DNA of 37,836 nt from a virus: positions 1 through 37,836 of IMG/VR virus record IMGVR_UViG_3300046369_000223; one strand, 5' to 3'. Both the position numbers and the translations under genes were made by a program. Shown here in pieces: positions 37,507 through 37,836 of this stretch (its first letter is position 1; the number at the start of each line of letters is the position of its first letter). Below the pieces are notes generated by a model. That model made no database searches. It was given only the letters and a program-made list of their open reading frames with translations, and had not been told where the DNA came from.

Positions 37507-37836
37507 TTTGTTCCTTAAATTGGTTGTGGAAAATGAATGTTGTCTATCTGTATAATATATTTCATGCATTCCTTTTCCAGTGAAATCTCCACCTATGTAG
37601 TCTTCTCCTACGAACCTCATATGAATCTCTGTAGACTGTATCAAGTCTAACAGACTCTGTTCAGTGTCATATGGTAGAATTTCATCTACGTATTTGACTG
37701 CTCTTAGTTGTATGTACCTTTCATATACTGATTGGCATGGTTGATTCTTTTCTTGTCTGTCGATTGAAGGGTCTGTTTGTAATCCCACAATTAGGTAGTC
37801 ACAGTTCTCAGATGCTTCTTTTAACATTACAATATG
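37492..37836 (-). CDS. Cytidylyltransferase (partial, runs off the right edge)
   Basis: The visible 115 codons are the C-terminal part of a nucleotidyltransferase of the glycerol-3-phosphate cytidylyltransferase type. The frame is open to the window end and begins H-I-V-M-L-K-E-A, the tail of the family's HxGH block. LIVGLQTDPSIDRQEKN and RYIQLRAVKYVDEILPYD are the expected following segments, and RFVGEDYIGGDFTGKG corresponds to the conserved late region. It probably makes a CDP- or ADP-activated small molecule for envelope or glycan synthesis. The stop lies inside tRNA-Gly. Confidence 0.82.
   Translation of the reverse strand, partial: HIVMLKEASENCDYLIVGLQTDPSIDRQEKNQPCQSVYERYIQLRAVKYVDEILPYDTEQSLLDLIQSTEIHMRFVGEDYIGGDFTGKGMHEIYYTDRQHSFSTTNLRNKAGLV

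Noticed and set aside
1-37836. CRISPR array, insertion sequence or integrase/attachment site
   Set aside because: No regularly spaced repeats, transposase or integrase motifs were seen; the tRNA genes show no nearby duplicated 3' ends as expected for attachment sites.

Overview
The window is a 37.8 kb piece of a T4-like myovirus genome, probably from a marine phage. The evidence is a near-continuous block of tightly packed, overlapping genes on the minus strand, low GC, and a recognisable T4 core: family B DNA polymerase (gp43), UvsX recombinase, DnaB-type helicase (gp41), primase (gp61), class Ia ribonucleotide reductase NrdA/NrdB with a glutaredoxin, and a T4-type lysozyme. TATAAATA-type late promoters and several protein families that I recognise from marine T4-like phages agree with this. 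No photosystem genes or other cyanophage host-derived genes are visible, so the host is unknown. It could be a heterotrophic marine bacterium.

Layout, in the direction of transcription (right to left). 37.8-34.9 kb: end of a cytidylyltransferase, tRNA-Gly, a GT-B glycosyltransferase with a C-terminal winged-helix-like tail, lysozyme and small proteins. 34.8-27.9 kb: gp43, two tandem GT25-like glycosyltransferases, a staphylococcal-type nuclease, UvsX and gp41. 27.8-17.3 kb: late genes with ATAAATA promoters. Many of these proteins begin with a short sequence resembling the T4 capsid-targeting sequence (MKxFxxFLxE/A). The group includes a nucleotidyltransferase-kinase fusion, a ligase-like protein, an HNH-containing protein and an Ig-like structural protein. 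17.3-14.1 kb: conserved marine-phage proteins, tRNA-Thr, a PAP2 phosphatase, a four-helix membrane protein and two small paralogues. 14.0-7.0 kb: primase, nrdA, a 2-oxoglutarate (2OG) oxygenase, nrdB, glutaredoxin, zinc-ribbon protein, HELVH metalloprotease and HAD nucleotidase. 6.9-5.8 kb: a probable i-spanin/o-spanin pair. 5.8-0.4 kb: four more 2OG-Fe(II) oxygenases, a zinc-ribbon microprotein, tRNA-Ala, a regulatory stretch with two promoters and palindromes, a glycosyltransferase-like protein and a sixth 2OG oxygenase. One small membrane protein at the left end is on the plus strand and overlaps the last oxygenase tail to tail.

Three system-level patterns stand out. First, promoters sit so close to start codons that the predicted +1 falls on the A of ATG, both for sigma70-type promoters (primase, polymerase, HAD nucleotidase) and for ATAAATA late promoters, which suggests leaderless mRNAs. 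Second, six 2OG oxygenases and four glycosyltransferases suggest a hydroxylate-then-glycosylate modification pathway acting on phage proteins or DNA. Third, a set of late proteins appears to be tagged for packaging into the capsid and cleavage by a gp21-type protease. Function assignments rest on motifs read by eye. No database search was run.
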